NCBI GenBank assembly: GCA_934045905.1
Contig: OW203761.1
Location: 34,460,964 to 34,524,963 of the forward strand
Source of the DNA: Leuctra nigra
Taxonomy: Eukaryota > Arthropoda > Insecta > Plecoptera > Leuctridae
DNA length: 64,000 nt
Direction: 5' to 3'
Shown here: one piece after another, positions 61,348-64,000 of the stretch
Layout: each line of letters begins with the position of its first letter
How positions within the stretch are numbered: the first letter of the stretch is position 1
The notes under the pieces: generated by a model
The model's database searches: none
The model's input: the letters and a program-made list of their open reading frames with translations, nothing else
Told to the model about the DNA's origin: nothing
Made by a program: the position numbers and the translations under genes

Positions 61348-63240
61348 ATGGACACGTCACTTTATGTCGACTCGGGAGCAGGCAATGACTCCGCGGCAGA
61401 GCCAGTCGTAAAGGACATTGAGGCTCGGAGGCCTCAGCATATGGCCTTTACAATACACTTTGACGATACTAACAAAAATTGTACAAAGAACATTAACGAT
61501 AAAATTAGTAATTATGCTTTAAAGCATAGGAGAAATCAATCTCTTCCTTATACTGAGGAAAATAAGGTAAGAGACACATTATAGTAGACACATCATAATA
61601 TGTTGATTCTACCTAAAGGTATTCTGAATACCGCTGAAATAAATCCTATATAGGTACTACAGTTTGTTTTAAGAAAAAATGTAGGTCTACTCTACTAGGA
61701 AGTTGGAACCTAGTGGAGTGGGAATATTTACACTGTAACCACATTGCTGTAAGCTATCTAGTAAATACACGCTTAATTCTATCACACTTAATTCCATACA
61801 CAATAAGCACTGTGGTGCTATGGTGCTACAAACTACTTTTACTGATATACAAAATAATGAAATCATGTATTTCAATTTTGTCAATTTATCTACTTGTAGA
61901 CAACGAAAGGAGAAGTGAACTCTGCGCTGGCCGCAAGTTTGTCTCCACTATCATCTGGGAAAAGCATAGCAACCCGAGTGGCGGGATATCATTCAGAAGG
62001 TTACTTCAGTAGTGATCAAGAGGAGGATCCCAGAAACAGGAAAGGCTTGTTCGTCAGGAAGTTGAAGAATCTTGAAAAAGGTACCTACACACCTTTTTAT
62101 AATTTAAAAATAAAAGTTGAAAGCTTGCACAATTGCAGTTCCATGCAGAAATAAAAGTATTGAAAATAAAAGAATAGAATTTCTTTGGTTTAGAAAAACT
62201 GCAAGTAGGTAGGTACACTCAAAGTCAAACCAATTAAAACGGTAGGTATTCGAATCTACAAAATGTTGGGCGCAAGTGCTGATAGGAAACAAGAATGTAC
62301 ATTAGTAGTTAGTACACACTTGAAGAATGGTTTTTCTTTTTGCAATAGGTATTAATGTATTAAGTAGTAGGATTTTGAACAAAATTCCAAAAAAATATTA
62401 ATTATGTTTACCTACCTCCTGTCCGTTGTCTGATGATAGAATCAAGTGGGACCTAACGTAATAGAATAGTATAATGGGTTTCCTTAACCAAAAGTAGTGT
62501 CTTATCAATATCTTGCTTGGTGCATGGCACACTTGTGTAGGTATGTAATTTTAGTTTTACGTTTCAGGTTTAAGAACTACTAATTTAGCACAAGAGAAAA
62601 AAAATATGGCGGATCAAACTAGTCGAACAAAATTAAATAATTCACCGCACATGAGCCGTCATGAATTTGGTGACTTTCCAGTAGAAGATACAAAACTAAA
62701 ATCCCGACTCGATGAACTGAAATACCTTAATTCCGGAAACAATGCAACCTATAATCCGAACAAAGATGAAGAAGCTGCGAAGGATGAATGGTTACTGGCA
62801 AGCACAACAGATAATGAAATTGAAGCACAACCACAAAATAATTTACTTGATGAATTTGATGATGATAATGACAACGAATTGTCAAATGATACAGCAAGTG
62901 AAGCCGGCACATACACAATTGATAGAGATATTCCATGCCTAGAGGAAGATCTTGCTCGACAGGAAATTGATAATGGTTAGTAAATCTTAAATTGTTTTTT
63001 CAAAACAGTTGTACTGCCCGTGTAGTCAGTACATTTTCTTTTTAACACATATTCCAGAGATCACTGAAATGTCAGCCTCAGCTCAGAACGTACCAGATAA
63101 TGACTTCAAGATGAGTTCTTGTCGTAATGGTTCAAACTGGATCAATGACTGGGCAACACAAGTAGCAGAGCACACTCATTATCAGCAAACAGAAATGCAC
63201 GTTTCTGGTTTACCTCCATTACCAGCTGAAAAGCACAGAG
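61348..63240 (+). CDS. CEP170-family protein, partial (continues beyond right edge)
   Basis: Joined exons: 61348-61566, 61900-62080, 62568-62975, 63058-63240, all with AG/GT borders and compatible phases, giving 330 residues so far. Three blocks occur in the same order as in vertebrate CEP170: HMAFTIHFDD (like ASFTIEFDD), ASEAGTYTID with a following acidic helix (like DKGTYTIE), and NWINDWATQVAEHTHYQQ with LPPLPAE (like RWVSQWASLAANHTRHDQ). CEP170 is a centrosomal and microtubule-associated protein. The N-terminal FHA domain of the family is not seen here. The ATG at 61348 is chosen because a TAA directly precedes it in frame. Upstream of it, bases 61308-61347 follow a plausible acceptor and may be leader or a different frame. 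Confidence 0.7.
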
Positions 63241-64000
63241 GTAAGCAACATATTGTTATTTATTTTTAGGTGTATTTAGTACAAGACAATAGTACAGTAC
63301 CTAATTAGCCTAGCATTGCCTCGTCACACCAATCACTTATCTTCTGATTGAATTTTCAAAATAGCTCCCTGTCAAGGTAGGTATTAGGTATATTTCAATG
63401 GCATGGCAAAGAACTGAGATTTAATGAGTGAGTTAGGTATTGCCATGTTTTTACCATTTGCAGCAGCGGTTCATTTTTTGGTTTTCACATAAAAATATTC
63501 AAAGTCAATTATTAGAGATTACACACATTGGACAAATAAATTCATGTAATATTGGTACCTACTATTGAGTCCTATAGAAGCAAAACTTGCCTTATCCTGA
63601 TTTTCTAATCTCGGAAAGGGAGAAAAACATTGACTTACAGGTCATCGGTTTGAAGAAAAATTCATAGTGTAAATTTTGAAATAGGAGCTTTTTCTTGTCT
63701 TTCTACACAAAGAGCAAACAAAATTTTAACCAAAACAAAATTGTATACCTACCTAACCATTTCATGGCCAAAGCATTTTGGGCAACGAAAGTTTTGAATT
63801 ATAATATCAAAGTGGTAAATGTTACTTATTATTACAGAAAAAAAGTTCTGAAATCACAATTTTTAATTTTTATAAGTATTTCATTAAATTACTCTTTATT
63901 TATTTGTAATTATTTGTGATACCTACCTAACTCTCCAAATTATGTTAAAAATTCATGGAAATCTTGTAATAGGTATCATTCCTAACCTATGGAGAAGGCA
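63241..64000. other. Intron of the CEP170-like gene
   Basis: No further exon was recognised before the window ends. Confidence 0.4.

Noticed and set aside
1..64000. CRISPR arrays, operons, bacterial genes
   Set aside because: All genes have spliceosomal introns and nothing has the form of a CRISPR array or bacterial insert.

Overview
This is an insect nuclear genome window, AT-rich, with GT-AG introns, many transposons and frequent short GGTA/TACC repeats. I cannot assign an order safely. It carries parts of three or four protein genes, one tRNA gene and a dense set of mobile elements.

Left part (1-22000). A minus-strand gene has a first coding exon at 5146-5311 and a second at 477-577, then leaves the window. 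About 1.5 kb away two plus-strand exons (6776-6858, 7151-7280) start another transcript. These divergent starts lie between two inverted copies of a ~620 bp repeat. Further right are two hAT-like MITEs, a tRNA-Val(UAC) gene, a LINE with an intact endonuclease/reverse transcriptase ORF (14254-17592), a long foldback element and a tandem repeat with CRE-, ETS- and YY1-like motifs.

Centre (22000-58500). The main gene is a calpain of the insect CalpA type. Sixteen common exons (40096-57682) encode 743 residues: the protease core with Cys, His and Asn, the C2-like domain and a penta-EF-hand domain. Several upstream first-exon candidates end in phase 0 and could join the first common exon. The best supported are 25034-25216 (classical CalpA N-terminus) and 32999-34123 (375 residues with 15 Lys-Thr-Pro-Ser-Tyr-Pro decapeptide repeats and a TATA/Inr promoter). 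The acceptor of the first common exon has been triplicated as a 156-bp tandem repeat. Introns hold a truncated LINE copy with target-site duplications (TSDs), a SINE-like element, several hAT-like MITEs and a 6-kb LINE that was itself interrupted by a MITE.

Right part (58500-64000). After MITE fragments and inverted repeats comes a plus-strand gene whose four visible coding exons match the order of conserved blocks in CEP170. It continues past the right edge.

The most unusual points are the array of phase-compatible calpain first exons, the triplicated splice acceptor, the LINE whose two ORFs share one frame across a single TGA with no ATG for ORF2, and the set of nonautonomous elements whose ends and 8-bp target duplications can be read directly.
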